NCBI RefSeq assembly: GCF_018275325.1
Contig: NZ_JAGVQR010000002.1
Coordinates: 1 to 50,620 of the forward strand
Origin: Nocardioides palaemonis
GTDB taxonomy: Bacteria; Actinomycetota; Actinomycetes; Propionibacteriales; Nocardioidaceae
Direction: 5' to 3'
Length of the DNA stretch: 50,620 bases
Positions 1 to 9,190 of this stretch are shown one piece after another. A program made the position numbers and the translations under genes. How positions within the stretch are numbered: position 1 is the first letter of the stretch; each line of letters opens with the position of its first letter. The notes below the pieces were generated by a model, which saw only the letters and a program-made list of their open reading frames with translations, did no database searches and was not told the origin of the DNA.

Positions 1-1981
1 TGAGCACGGCACCGTCCGCGTCGACGACGGTCGCACCCGATGGGCAGGGTGCTGCCGCGGAGCACACGCCCCGGATGACGACTGCTGTGCTCCGCGCGGT
101 CCTCACCCGATGAGCCGTTGACGTACGAGGAGCTCACGCCGTGGTGGCGCGACCGCGCGCTGCTGCTCCCCGGCGTTGGCCGGCCTGCTCCTCGCAGCCA
201 GCCTGGTCGCCGGCTGGGTGGACGCCACTCGGTCGCAGGCAGTTCTCGAGTGGCGTCCCTGGCAGCCGGGGCATGGACCTTCGCCCGGGCGCCCCTGCGC
301 AGGTTGCGCCGGGGTCGACTCGGCGTCGGGTTGCTGATGACCATCGCCGCGGTGGGCGCAGTGGCGCTCGGCCACATCGGTGAAGCCGCCGCCTTGGCGT
401 TCCTGTTCTCGATCGCAGAGGCGCTAGAAGACCGCGCCATGGACCGCCGCCCAGCAGGGCCTGCGTGCCCTCCTGGCCCTCATCCCGGACCGCACCCGAG
501 TGGAGCGCGACGGCCGCGAGGAGGTCGCGAAGCCTCCGACCTGCGCGTCGACGACGTCCTGGTCGTGGGCGCCGCGAGCGGGTATCGACCGACGGCGTGG
601 TCCAGGACGGGTACTCGAGCCTCGACACCTCAGCCATTACCGGTGAGTCGATCCCCGTCGAGGTCGGGGCAGGCGACGAGGTCCGCTGCCGGATCGGTGA
701 ACGGCTCGGGCACGCCCGGATCCGGGCAACCGCCGCAGGGACGGACAACTCTCTGACCCAGATCGTGCGGCTCGTCGAGCAGGCCCCATGCCCGCAAGGG
801 CGAGAGAGCCAGGCTCGCCGACCGGATCGCGCGCCCGCTGGTGCCCGAGTGCTGCTGCTCTCCGCGACCGTGGCGCTGCTCGGGCTCCTCACCGACGACC
901 CGGGCCTGTGGCTCGAGCGCGCTCTGGTCGTTCTGGTCGCGGCATCACCGTGCGCCATGGCCATCGCGGTTCCCGTGACGGTGATCTCGGCCATCGGGTC
1001 GGCGAGCAAGCTCGGCGTGGTCATCAAGTCCGGGGCAGGCTTTCGAGCAGCTCGGCACCGTCCGTACGGTCGCGCTCGACAAGACCGGAACGCTGACTCG
1101 CAACCAGCCCGAGGTCGTCGAGGTCGCAACGACCAGTGGGTTCGACGAGGACACCGTGCTCGGCCACGCCGCCGCACTGGAAGCCACGAGCACCCCACCC
1201 GCTCGCCGACGCGGTCCGCGCGGCCTCCAGCGTGGCATTGAGCGCCTCTCAGGTGGACGAGCACGCCGGCCACGGGATCACCGGCACCGTCGATGGCCAC
1301 GCCGTCCGGGTGGGCAGCCCGCGATGGATCGCGCCCGGCCCGCTGCAGCGGCGCGCGGATGAGATGGCCGCCCAGGGCATGAGCCTGGTGATCGTCGAGA
1401 TCGACAGCAGCATCGCGGGCGCCATCGGCGTGCGTGACGAGCTGCGTCCCGAAGCCGCCGAGGCGGTCTCCATGCTGCACGATCGTGGCATCGGCGTCGT
1501 CATGCTCACCGGCGACAACGCCCGCACCGCGGGGGTCGTTGGCGCGTGAGGCCGGCATCGACGACATCCGTGCCGAGCAGCTGCCTGCCGACAAGGCGAA
1601 CGAGATCACCCGGCGAGCCGAGCAGGCCCCGACCGCGATGATCGGCGACGGCATCAACGACGCACCCGCGCTCGCAGCTGCGACCGTCGGGATCGCCATG
1701 GGAGTGACCGGATCCGCCGCCGCGATCGAGTCGGCCGACGTCGCCTTCACCGGACACGACCTGCGCCAGATCGCCCGCGCATTCGACCATGCGCGGCGCG
1801 GCCGGCGGATCATGACCGGCAACATCGCACTCGCACTCGCCATCGTCGTCGTGCTCGTCCCCCTGTCGCTCGCCGGCACCCTGAGCCTGGCGCAGGTCGT
1901 GCTGGTCCATGAGCTCGCCGAGGTCCTCGTCATCGGCAACGGACTCCGCGCCGCGCGGCTCCGCCCCGGCGTCCGCGCTGA
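1..1981 (+). pseudogene. Heavy-metal P1B-type ATPase, 5' partial, multiply frameshifted
   Basis: Transition-metal efflux ATPase of the inner membrane, readable only by hopping between the three forward frames. Piecing frames together gives the family landmarks in order: N-terminal membrane helices (about 177-420), the TGES actuator loop (639-650), an SPC metal-site motif in the sixth helix (945-953), the phosphorylated DKTGT (1078-1095), TGDN (1508-1519), GDGINDAP (about 1644-1667), and a last helix beginning HELAEV. SPC instead of CPC is the signature of the Co/Ni/Fe-type P1B-4 branch, but the HEGG motif expected there is absent, so the substrate is uncertain. At least ten frame changes occur, most repaired by adding one base in a G/C run. 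The gene begins before the window and probably ends at the TGA at 1979-1981, convergent with the next pseudogene. Real decay and sequencing error are both possible. Confidence 0.8.
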
Positions 1982-1995
1982 CGCACGACCTCGTC

Positions 1996-4213
1996 CTACT
2001 TGCTCGACCTCGAGGCCGCGGTCCAGGGCATCCCATCGGCCGCGGCTTTCGCGTGCAGGGGTTCGTAGATGACTCGATACTGTCCAGCCCGCGCATCGAC
2101 GAAGGCGTACTCGACGCCCTTGTACTCCCGCATAGTCAGTTCGGCGCGCACCCCGTTGCGTTCCACCGAGGCGAGCGCCCACCGAGCGCGGAAGTTGGGA
2201 GCATCGTCCTCAGCAAACCGTCGACCCTGTCGTCGACCCTCAGCTCGAAGTCGAGCGTGCCATTGCCCCAACGAAGGTGGTTGACGGTGGAGCCGCTCCG
2301 TCCTTCTGTCCACTCGAGCAGCTGTTGCGCCGACACCATCGGCACGTCGAGCTCACGTGCCACCCGCTCGAGCTCGACGTCGAAGTCCGTACTGAAGTCG
2401 AAGTGCGTGCCAAAGGCACCCACGAACCCCTCTGGTCCGCGCGCCCGGGTCACGAGCGCGCGCACGGCATCGGGTTGCCAACAAAGACCTCGTCCACGAG
2501 GTGCGTCTACTGTTAGTAGACGTCGACGAGTCCTCCCGCGAGGTCGCTGAAGCGAGAGGCAGGCCGGAGCCAGTCATGAAACCCGGCCTGCGCTGACCCC
2601 AAGCACCCGGCCAGTAGTAGTAGTTCATGTCCAGGCGGACACCCCCAGTCACGCTCGATGGCGGGCTGCGACGTCATCTGGCTCCACGCGATGCAGTGAA
2701 GCCGGCTCCCGGCCTGAGGCGGCAATCGGGGTAGGCCAGTCGGAAGCTCCGCAGGCTGCGCGGGAATGCCAGCCGCAACGAGCCCTCCGACCAGTTCTGG
2801 CAGTGAGTGGTGACATGAGCGCCGAGGTCGAACCCAGCGTCGCGCAGCTCGATGGAGTCCTCCCGACTGAGCCCGCTCTCGGGATAGAGCCACGACGTCG
2901 CTCGCGCGCACTCCCACGCATCGACGTCACAACCGCTCGGGTCGCCGGCCTGCAACCGTGCGAACGACGACGCGGTCCCCGAACCCGTGCCGTGGTCGTC
3001 GGCAGCCATCACCAGTACCGCCTCGGCGTCGTCCGGGAAGTACCAAACCGAGGGATGGGCGAGGCGTTGTTGGTCATCGTGCTCAGCAGGCTGGTCAGCA
3101 GCCTCATCTGCTCGTCGGCCTGAGGGACGTCGACCTCGTCGAGTCCACCCAATCATCGACACTTTCTCCCCCGAAGAACAGGTCGTTGGGCCGCACAGGA
3201 GGAATGCCATCGCGGTCCTGTCCCGCCCAACGCGGGTTGCCTTGCCGAGTGAGAACCACCGACTGAGCGAGGTCGAAGGTGAAGGCGGCGACGTTGCCTC
3301 CAGCAGAGCCGACGGACCTCATCGTCACCGCTACCGAGGATCGATCTTCCTTGGTCAGCCGAGCCACGACCTCCGTGTCGTCATCTTCTCGAATGACGCG
3401 TGCCGGCGCATGCACTGCGATGGGCGTCGAGGCCAACCCTCTTCCGGCGGTGCTGCTCCCGTCCGCCCACAGGCTGCCGTTCGTCACCGAGTCTCCCGTC
3501 GGGCTGTGACCCGCCAGGTCTGCGAGTTCCCCCTCGGGGCGCATGGTGATCAGCTGACCACCAGACTCCACCCAGCCCCGCAGCTGCGACATGGCCTCGC
3601 TGTCGGGGTTCCGGACAACAGAACGACGGCGTGACCGTCGAGAGCGGCGGCAGACAGGTCACGAAGATCCACCGAGGTGAAGGACGTGAGCCCTTCCGCC
3701 CGGAGCATCTCGGCGTAGAACTCGTCATATGGGTTGCGATTGTCCGTCACGAGAAGGACCGGTCCGCCGGGGCCGCTGCTCAATCGCGGCCGCGCCGCAC
3801 CTCGAACGACCATGTGTAGGCGCTGGCCATGCTGGATGTCTCGATGCTCGCCTCATAGCGTCCTGGAGACAAACGCCCGGCTGGCTCCAGCGTCGCTGAG
3901 TGAGTCGGGACTCCACCGCGCTCCCGCCGGCACTGGATTGCCATCCACGTCGCGCAAGGTGAACGAGAGGAATCGACCGCATCACCCGCGTCACGGTCGA
4001 AGACGACGTCCAAGGTGATGCCGGCGGAATGTCCGCCGCCCCGTCGCGGGGAACTGAGCAACCACTGTCTGTATCGGCGCCGAGCCCCGTGCTGCGCTCC
4101 ACACCACTGCGACAGCGACGAGCACCACCAGCGGGCGGCACCACGACAGCGCGACCTTGGTGCGCCCAGATCCTGAGATTGCCCCCACGGCGCGGAGCGT
4201 ACGAGGCACCCAT
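1996..4213 (-). pseudogene. Secreted Ig-like / polysaccharide-deacetylase-like protein, multiply frameshifted
   Basis: Pieced together from several minus-strand frames. The order is: an N-terminal hydrophobic export segment (about 4150-4090); an Ig-like (Big_5-type) domain at about 4060-3790; a flavodoxin/ThuA-like segment starting VLLVTDNRNPYD (about 3760-3500); and a deacetylase-like domain with an ADDHGTGSG metal-site-like motif near 3000, then DLGAHVTTHCQNW, LDMNYYYWPGAW and GAFGTHFDF motifs down to about 2400. It closes with a beta-rich C-terminal segment. Proteins of this build are common secreted proteins of unknown role in actinobacteria, and the fold assignment is from memory of similar sequences. 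About six frame changes break it. It starts (ATG 4213 or GTG 4209) directly after lnt and in the same frame, so it was probably co-transcribed with lnt. Confidence 0.6.
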
Positions 4214-4244
4214 GGTCCGTTCCCTCCGTGCGGCCACGCCGTAC

Positions 4245-5877
4245 CTAGCAAGGGTGAACCCTTTCCGTCTCGAGCAGGCTGTGAGGTTGGCCCGAGCTTC
4301 GCCGCGACCCCGGTTGCCCGCAGCAGGCCTGCTCCCGCGTCCCCCTTCCGGCGACGCCTCCGCACCGCCACGAACAAGCTCGCGATAGCCAGCGCCCCTG
4401 TGACGCGCGAGGGCCATGCCCCGACGCGCGTCGCCAAGGTCATCCCTGACGCGATCGGGACGTCGACCACCGTGGCGCCCGCGCGGGTATCCGGTAGACG
4501 TTCCAGTACCGACCCGTCGTACGACACGACCCCGGTGATCCCGTTCATCGAGGAAACGACGACCGACCGTCCCATCTCGACGGCTCGCACCCGGCTGATT
4601 GCCCACTGCTGCTCCTGTTGGGCGGTGCCGAGGAACATGGCGTTGCTCGTCTGCACGACCACGACGTCGGCACCCTGCCGTACCTGGTACCTGAGGACGT
4701 CGTCGTAGGCCACGTCGAAGCAGAGCGCGTTGGCGATCCGGAGGCCATCGGCATCCATCGGCGCCGCAGCAGGGCCAGGAGTCATGTCGCGGCCGATCTC
4801 CGCCACCCGTGACGACAATCGCTCGGCGAGCGGGCGCAACGGGACGTACTCGCCAAAGGGCACCAGATGCTGCTTGGTGTACCGAGCATCGGATCCGGCG
4901 CCGGACCACAGGATGGCCTGATTGAGCACACCGTTCCTGCCGCCGTCGACGATCGACCCGGCCAGGAGGGGGACGCCGGCCGCCCTGGCGGCACCGGCAA
5001 GCGCTGACCGCGCCCGCAGATCGCGCGCCGGGTCGACCGCTGTGGCATTCTCGGGCCACACCACCAGGTCGGGGGCTCGCCCGGAGGCTCTCCATCGAAG
5101 CGCGGCCGTGCGGGTCTCGGCCATCAGCGTGTCGGTGACCGCGCGGTGGTGGGACACCACATCGGTGCCGCCGCCTGGAACCTCGGCCTGGACCACGGCG
5201 ATGCGGACCGACCGCTCACCGGCGCCCCCGGCCACCTGCCACCCGCCGGCACGACCTGCGAGATGAGCGGCGACGACAGCCGTAAGCCCTGCCACCGACA
5301 ACGCGACGATCGTCGTCGGCGACACCGGCCGTGGGCCTTGGTGGCGCAGCGACCGGGCCAGCACCGCGAGCAGGGCGCCTCCGAGGGCGATCAGCACGCT
5401 CGTACCGGCGACACCGAGCGCGGCGAGCGATCCCACCCACGGTGTGTCGAGAGCAGTGAGGCCGAGGCGGCCCCACGGGAACCCGCCCCAGGGCCAGGCC
5501 GAACGGGCACTCTCGACTGCCGTCCAGGCGCAGGCCGTCCACACCGGCCACGCGCGCAACTCCTCCCTCAGTATCCGCGTGAGGACACCGAGCGCTCCGA
5601 ACCACATGCTCTGGACCAGCGTCAAGGCGACCCATGCCGCCGGGGCGATCGACTCGGCGAGCCACCAGGACGTGACCCCGACGAACACCACACCGAACAC
5701 CGCACCGCAGGGCGCACTGCGACGAGGGCCACTGCTCACCGACACGACGAACCCGGCGACCCCGACCGGCGCCAGCCACGAGACGGACCACGGCGCGAAG
5801 CACGCGCCCAGCACGAGACCTCCCGCCACTGCGGCGGTGACGGACTGCCGCCCCGTGAGCTCCACCCACACCTCCAC
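4245..5877 (-). CDS. lnt: Apolipoprotein N-acyltransferase (Lnt)
   Basis: Transfers an acyl chain to the N-terminal cysteine of lipoproteins on the outer face of the cytoplasmic membrane. Hydrophobic helices fill the first about 200 residues. A nitrilase-type domain follows with the three catalytic regions of Lnt: Glu in WPENAT, Lys in YTKQHLVPFGEYVP and Cys in LCFDVAYDD. The start is GTG 5877 (GTG 5871 is possible); no ATG lies nearby. A BlaI-type dyad at 5882-5900 lies just upstream and is shared with divergent resB. The reading frame has no stop and runs on into the next gene. A TAG at 4247-4245 in another frame is the likely true end, implying a small indel in the last about 150 bases. 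E. coli lnt was first found as the copper-tolerance locus cutE, which suits its place in a copper/cytochrome island. Confidence 0.85.
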
Positions 5878-5881
5878 GTAT

Positions 5882-5900
5882 CTACTATGCAAGATAGTAT
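5882..5900. promoter_or_regulatory. BlaI/MecI-type operator between lnt and resB
   Basis: Dyad CTACTA-N7-TAGTAT; as TACTAT-N5-ATAGTA it is perfect over 6+6 bases. It has the same 6-7-6 spacing as the sites at 15223, 15276 and 11189. It lies 4 bases before the lnt start and overlaps the resB ATG (5899-5901), so a bound repressor would block both divergent promoters. Binding by the BlaI protein encoded at 11239 is inferred. Confidence 0.7.
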
Positions 5901-7529
5901 GTCGCTGATGGACGCCGCTCAGGAGCAGGAGGCCCTCGGATCGGACGAAGCCGTTCGATCCACTCTCGTCGACCCTGGGCGCGGCGGTCCGTCGCGCCCG
6001 TCTGAGCTGTCCGCCTGGGCCCGATGGGTTTGGCGTCGCCTGACATCGATGCGCACCGCGGTCGTGTTGCTGGTCCTGCTCGCCCTGACCGCCGTTCCGG
6101 GCTCGCTGTTGCCGCAACGAGGCGTGTCCAGTGACCCATCGGCAGTGGCGAACTACTACCGCGCGCACCCGGATCTCGCGCCGTGGCTCGATCGCCTGTC
6201 GCTGTTCAACGTCTACAGCGCGCCGTGGTTCGCCGCGGTCTACGTCCTGCTCCTGGTGTCCATGACCGGGTGCGTCATTCCTCGCTCGGCGCAGCTGTGG
6301 CGGGACTACCGCGCCGAACCGCCCGCGGGGCCGCGTCGCCTTTCGCGGGAACAGCAGCACCGTCGCGGCTTCGTCGACGATCCGGACGCGACCCTCGACG
6401 CGGCCGTCCGGCATCTTCGCGACCACCGGTTCCGGGTCGTGCGGGTCGACGGAGAGGTGCGTGCCGAGAAGGGTCGTCTGCGCGAGCTCGGGAACCTCGC
6501 CTTCCACATCTCCCTGCTGGTCCTCCTCTTCGGCGTCGCCGGAGGCAAGCTGCTCGGCTACGAGGGTCGGGTCGCGCTGGTCGAAGGGACGACGTTCGCC
6601 AACGTCTCGTCCTCCTACGACGCGCTCACGCCGGGCCCGTGGACGGACCTCGACGGGCTCGAGCCGCTGGAGCTCACCCTCGACGACTTCACGGCGAAGT
6701 TCGAGACCGAGGGCGCACGCTTCGGTGAACCACGTGACTTCGAGGCGGCGGTCTCGTACAGCAGCGAGGCCGCAGGCGACGGGTCGTTCACGATCCGGCC
6801 GAACCGGCCCCTCGACATCGACGGAACCAAGTTCTTCCTCACCGGTCACGGCTACGCACCCGAGCTGACGGTGCGAGACGGCAACGGCGACGTCGCCGCG
6901 TCAGGACCCGCCATCTTCTTGCCCGTGGACCAGGCGTTCACCTCCGACGGCGTCGTGAAGGTCCCGGACGCACGCCCGACGTCGCTGGCCCTGCAGGGTT
7001 GTTCCTCCCCACCGGCGTGGATGGCCCTGACGGGATGGCGGTCTCGGCGTACCCGGGCGCAGCCAACCCGGTCGTCCAGCTGTCGGCCTACACCGGCGAC
7101 CTGGGTCTCGACGACGGCACGCCGCAATCCGTGTACTCCCTGGACTTCAGTGACCTCGAGCGGGTGCTCGGCCCGGACGACAAGCCGTGGCGGGTGTCCC
7201 TCCTCCCGGGCGAGACCGTGCAACTGCCGAACGGGTTGGGGTCCGTGACCTTCGACGGGCTCTCGCGATTCGCCAACTTCCAGGTGGCCCGCGACCCCGG
7301 CAAGGAGATCTCCCTGGTGGCAGCGATCCTGCTGATGCTCGGGCTCACCACGTCGCTGGCCGTGCCCCGGCGTCGAGTGTGGGTCCGCCGCGGTACGGAC
7401 GGGACCGTCGAGCTCGCCGGCCGCTCCCTGTCCCGTCGACCCGCGCCACCCGACGAGCTCGACGACCTCGCGGCCGCCATCGGGTTGAAGCCACTGCATG
7501 CCGAACAGCGACGAATGGAGTCACAGTGA
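5899..7529 (+). CDS. resB: Cytochrome c biogenesis protein ResB (one frameshift)
   Basis: ResB (Ccs1), with CcsA, forms the system II haem-export and cytochrome c ligation complex in the membrane. The protein shows an Arg-rich cytoplasmic N-terminus, a helix in MRTAVVLLVLLALTAVPGSL, further helices (ending near 6550), a large extracytoplasmic domain, and a final helix near residue 465 (VAAILLMLGLTTSLAV). The frame breaks at about 6996: frame 1 continues to LALQG, frame 0 resumes at LFLPTGVDG. Adding one G restores a 543-residue protein, the normal family size. ATG 5899 sits in the operator dyad with no Shine-Dalgarno sequence in front, suggesting a leaderless mRNA; ATG 5908 is the alternative. 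The stop overlaps the ccsA start (TGATG). Confidence 0.88.
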
Positions 7530-8443
7530 TGTACGTCGACTCGGCCCGGTGGTCCGACACACTCGTGACCACCGCGCTGGCCATCTTCTCGCTCGCCCTC
7601 GTGGCATATGCGCTGACGGCAGCGCTGACGCGCGCCCGGGCCGGTCGCGCGAGGCTGGATCCGGCCGTCGTTGGCCCCGCCGGCGCGGTCCAGCCGTCCG
7701 ATGGCCCACTGCTGAACGAGCACCGGGCAGGTGCCGTCAGCCGCAGCGCCACCGCACTGATGGTGCTGGGCACGGTGTCACTGTCCCTTGCTGTCGTGGC
7801 CCGGGGGCTGGCGGCCGGACGCGCGCCCTGGGGCAACATGTACGAGTTCGGGCTGACCGGAGCCGCTTCCGTCGCCGTGGCATTTCTCGTCCTCAGCCGC
7901 GGGCGGGCGATCAGCAGCCTCGCACCTTGGACGGTCGCGATCGTCCTGGTGTTGCTCGGCGTCTCGGTCACGTCGCTCTACACACCCGTGGACGACCTCG
8001 TCCCCGTCCTGAACTCACGATGGCTCGTCGTCCACGTCGCGGCCGCGATCATCGCCGGTGGACTGTTCACGATCGGCGCAGTGGCGACCGTTGCCCATCT
8101 GGTGCGGCAGTGGCGCAACAAGGGCGACGCGCCAGCCGACGACCAGCTCTCGGAGCTCGCGCACACCGTGCACCTCGTGGCGTTCCCCATCTGGACGTTC
8201 GCCGTCATCGCCGGCGCCGTGTGGGCAGAGAACGCCTGGGGTCGCTACTGGGGCTGGGACCCGAAGGAGACCTGGGCGTTCATCACCTGGGTGTTCTACG
8301 CCGCTCACCTGCACGCCCTGTCGACCGTCGGTTGGCGGCGTCGGGCCGGCCTCCTCGCGGTCGCGGGCTTCCTGGCGTTCCTCTTCAACTTCTTCGGGGT
8401 CAACATCTGGATCCCGGGCCTCCACTCGTACGCAGGAGTTTGA
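7529..8443 (+). CDS. ccsA: Cytochrome c biogenesis protein CcsA/ResC
   Basis: Haem-handling partner of ResB in system II cytochrome c maturation. 304 residues, mostly membrane helices. It carries the tryptophan-rich haem-binding loop WGRYWGWDPKETW near residue 240 and flanking conserved histidines (LVVHVAAA before it, AAHLHAL after it), which serve as axial haem ligands in the family. The start ATG 7529 overlaps the resB stop, so translation is probably coupled. The gene is intact. It is followed 4 bases later by a tiny membrane-protein gene and then copC, so haem and copper handling share one transcript. Confidence 0.93.
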   Translation: MYVDSARWSDTLVTTALAIFSLALVAYALTAALTRARAGRARLDPAVVGPAGAVQPSDGPLLNEHRAGAVSRSATALMVLGTVSLSLAVVARGLAAGRAPWGNMYEFGLTGAASVAVAFLVLSRGRAISSLAPWTVAIVLVLLGVSVTSLYTPVDDLVPVLNSRWLVVHVAAAIIAGGLFTIGAVATVAHLVRQWRNKGDAPADDQLSELAHTVHLVAFPIWTFAVIAGAVWAENAWGRYWGWDPKETWAFITWVFYAAHLHALSTVGWRRRAGLLAVAGFLAFLFNFFGVNIWIPGLHSYAGV

Positions 8444-8447
8444 CGAC

Positions 8448-8540
8448 ATGAGCAATGGCCTCTCCACCCTCATCGTGGGCTTGGTCGCCACCATCGGCAC
8501 CCTCGCGGTGCTCTACCTCCTGGCCAGGGCCAAGTGGTGA
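8448..8540 (+). CDS. 30-residue single-span membrane peptide
   Basis: ATG 8448 to TGA 8540, with a good ribosome site AGGAG at 8433-8437. The product is a short MSNG start, one hydrophobic helix of about 20 residues and a positively charged C-terminal tail (ARAKW). The stop overlaps the GTG start of copC by the usual GTGA. Its size and position beside a haem-handling protein recall CcmD of system I, a small helix peptide of the haem exporter, but there is no sequence basis for homology. It could be a ResB-CcsA subunit. I regard the gene as real because of its ribosome site, helix and tight packing. Confidence 0.65.
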   Translation: MSNGLSTLIVGLVATIGTLAVLYLLARAKW

Positions 8541-9190
8541 GCAACGCGATGAGGATTCGACGTTCTGCCGTGCTCCGTGCCGCGGGAATCCTGGCGGCCG
8601 CCGGCCTCGGCGTGCTCGTGTCGGCGACCCCGTCGGGTGCGCATACCGACTTCATCGGGGCAGACCCACACGACGGAGCCAACCTCCACGAGCTGCCTCG
8701 CGAGGTACGACTGGAGTTCTCCGAGCAGATGGATCCCGGGCTGAGCTCGGTGAGCGTGCGGGGCGGGGCAGGAACCGGCGTGAATGTCGACGTCGCGACC
8801 GGGGAGAAGCCCACCGAGCTGGTGGCGACGCTGCCGGCATCGCTGGCCCCGGAGAGTGGGACCACCACCGAGTGGACCATCTCGTTCCGCGTCGTGTCCC
8901 GCGACGGACATCCCGTGGCCGGCACCACGACCTTCACCCTGCGAACTCCCGTGTCCGCGACGCAGGACCCTGATCCGTCCGACGAAGAATCCGAATCCTC
9001 GTCCACCTCCCCGGACAGCTCGACTTCCGAGCCTGCAGGACAACCCAGCGAGGCAGGTCAGACCGACCGAGCCCAGCGCGACGACAGGAACCTGTGGCTG
9101 CCCCTCACCATCGGTGGCGGCGTGCTGATCATGCTCCTGCTGGCCGTGGCCACGACGATGCGACTCGTCGGCCGGGATCGAGAGGCGTGA
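8537..9190 (+). CDS. copC: Copper-binding CopC-domain membrane protein
   Basis: CopC proteins bind Cu(II) outside the membrane and pass it to CopD-type permeases. From GTG 8537 there is a signal peptide (residues 4-35) whose cleavage after SGA would expose His36, the N-terminal copper ligand of the family. The CopC beta-barrel follows with a second His in GHPVAGTTTFTL. A Ser/Pro/Glu/Asp-rich linker (about 138-175) leads to one C-terminal helix, so the domain is membrane-tethered. The start overlaps the previous stop (GTGA); ATG 8549 is an alternative. The stop overlaps the copD start in the same way. Confidence 0.9.
   Translation: MSNAMRIRRSAVLRAAGILAAAGLGVLVSATPSGAHTDFIGADPHDGANLHELPREVRLEFSEQMDPGLSSVSVRGGAGTGVNVDVATGEKPTELVATLPASLAPESGTTTEWTISFRVVSRDGHPVAGTTTFTLRTPVSATQDPDPSDEESESSSTSPDSSTSEPAGQPSEAGQTDRAQRDDRNLWLPLTIGGGVLIMLLLAVATTMRLVGRDREA

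Noticed and set aside
2505..2521. Perfect dyad GTCTACT-N3-AGTAGAC resembling the BlaI operators
   Set aside because: The spacer is 3 bases instead of 7 and it lies inside the broken secreted-protein gene (the DVY codons), with no promoter context. Probably coincidence.
3991..6849. Single 952-codon minus-strand frame covering lnt and more
   Set aside because: The part above 5877 is antisense to resB and the part below about 4245 belongs to the next gene. Only the Lnt section shows family motifs.
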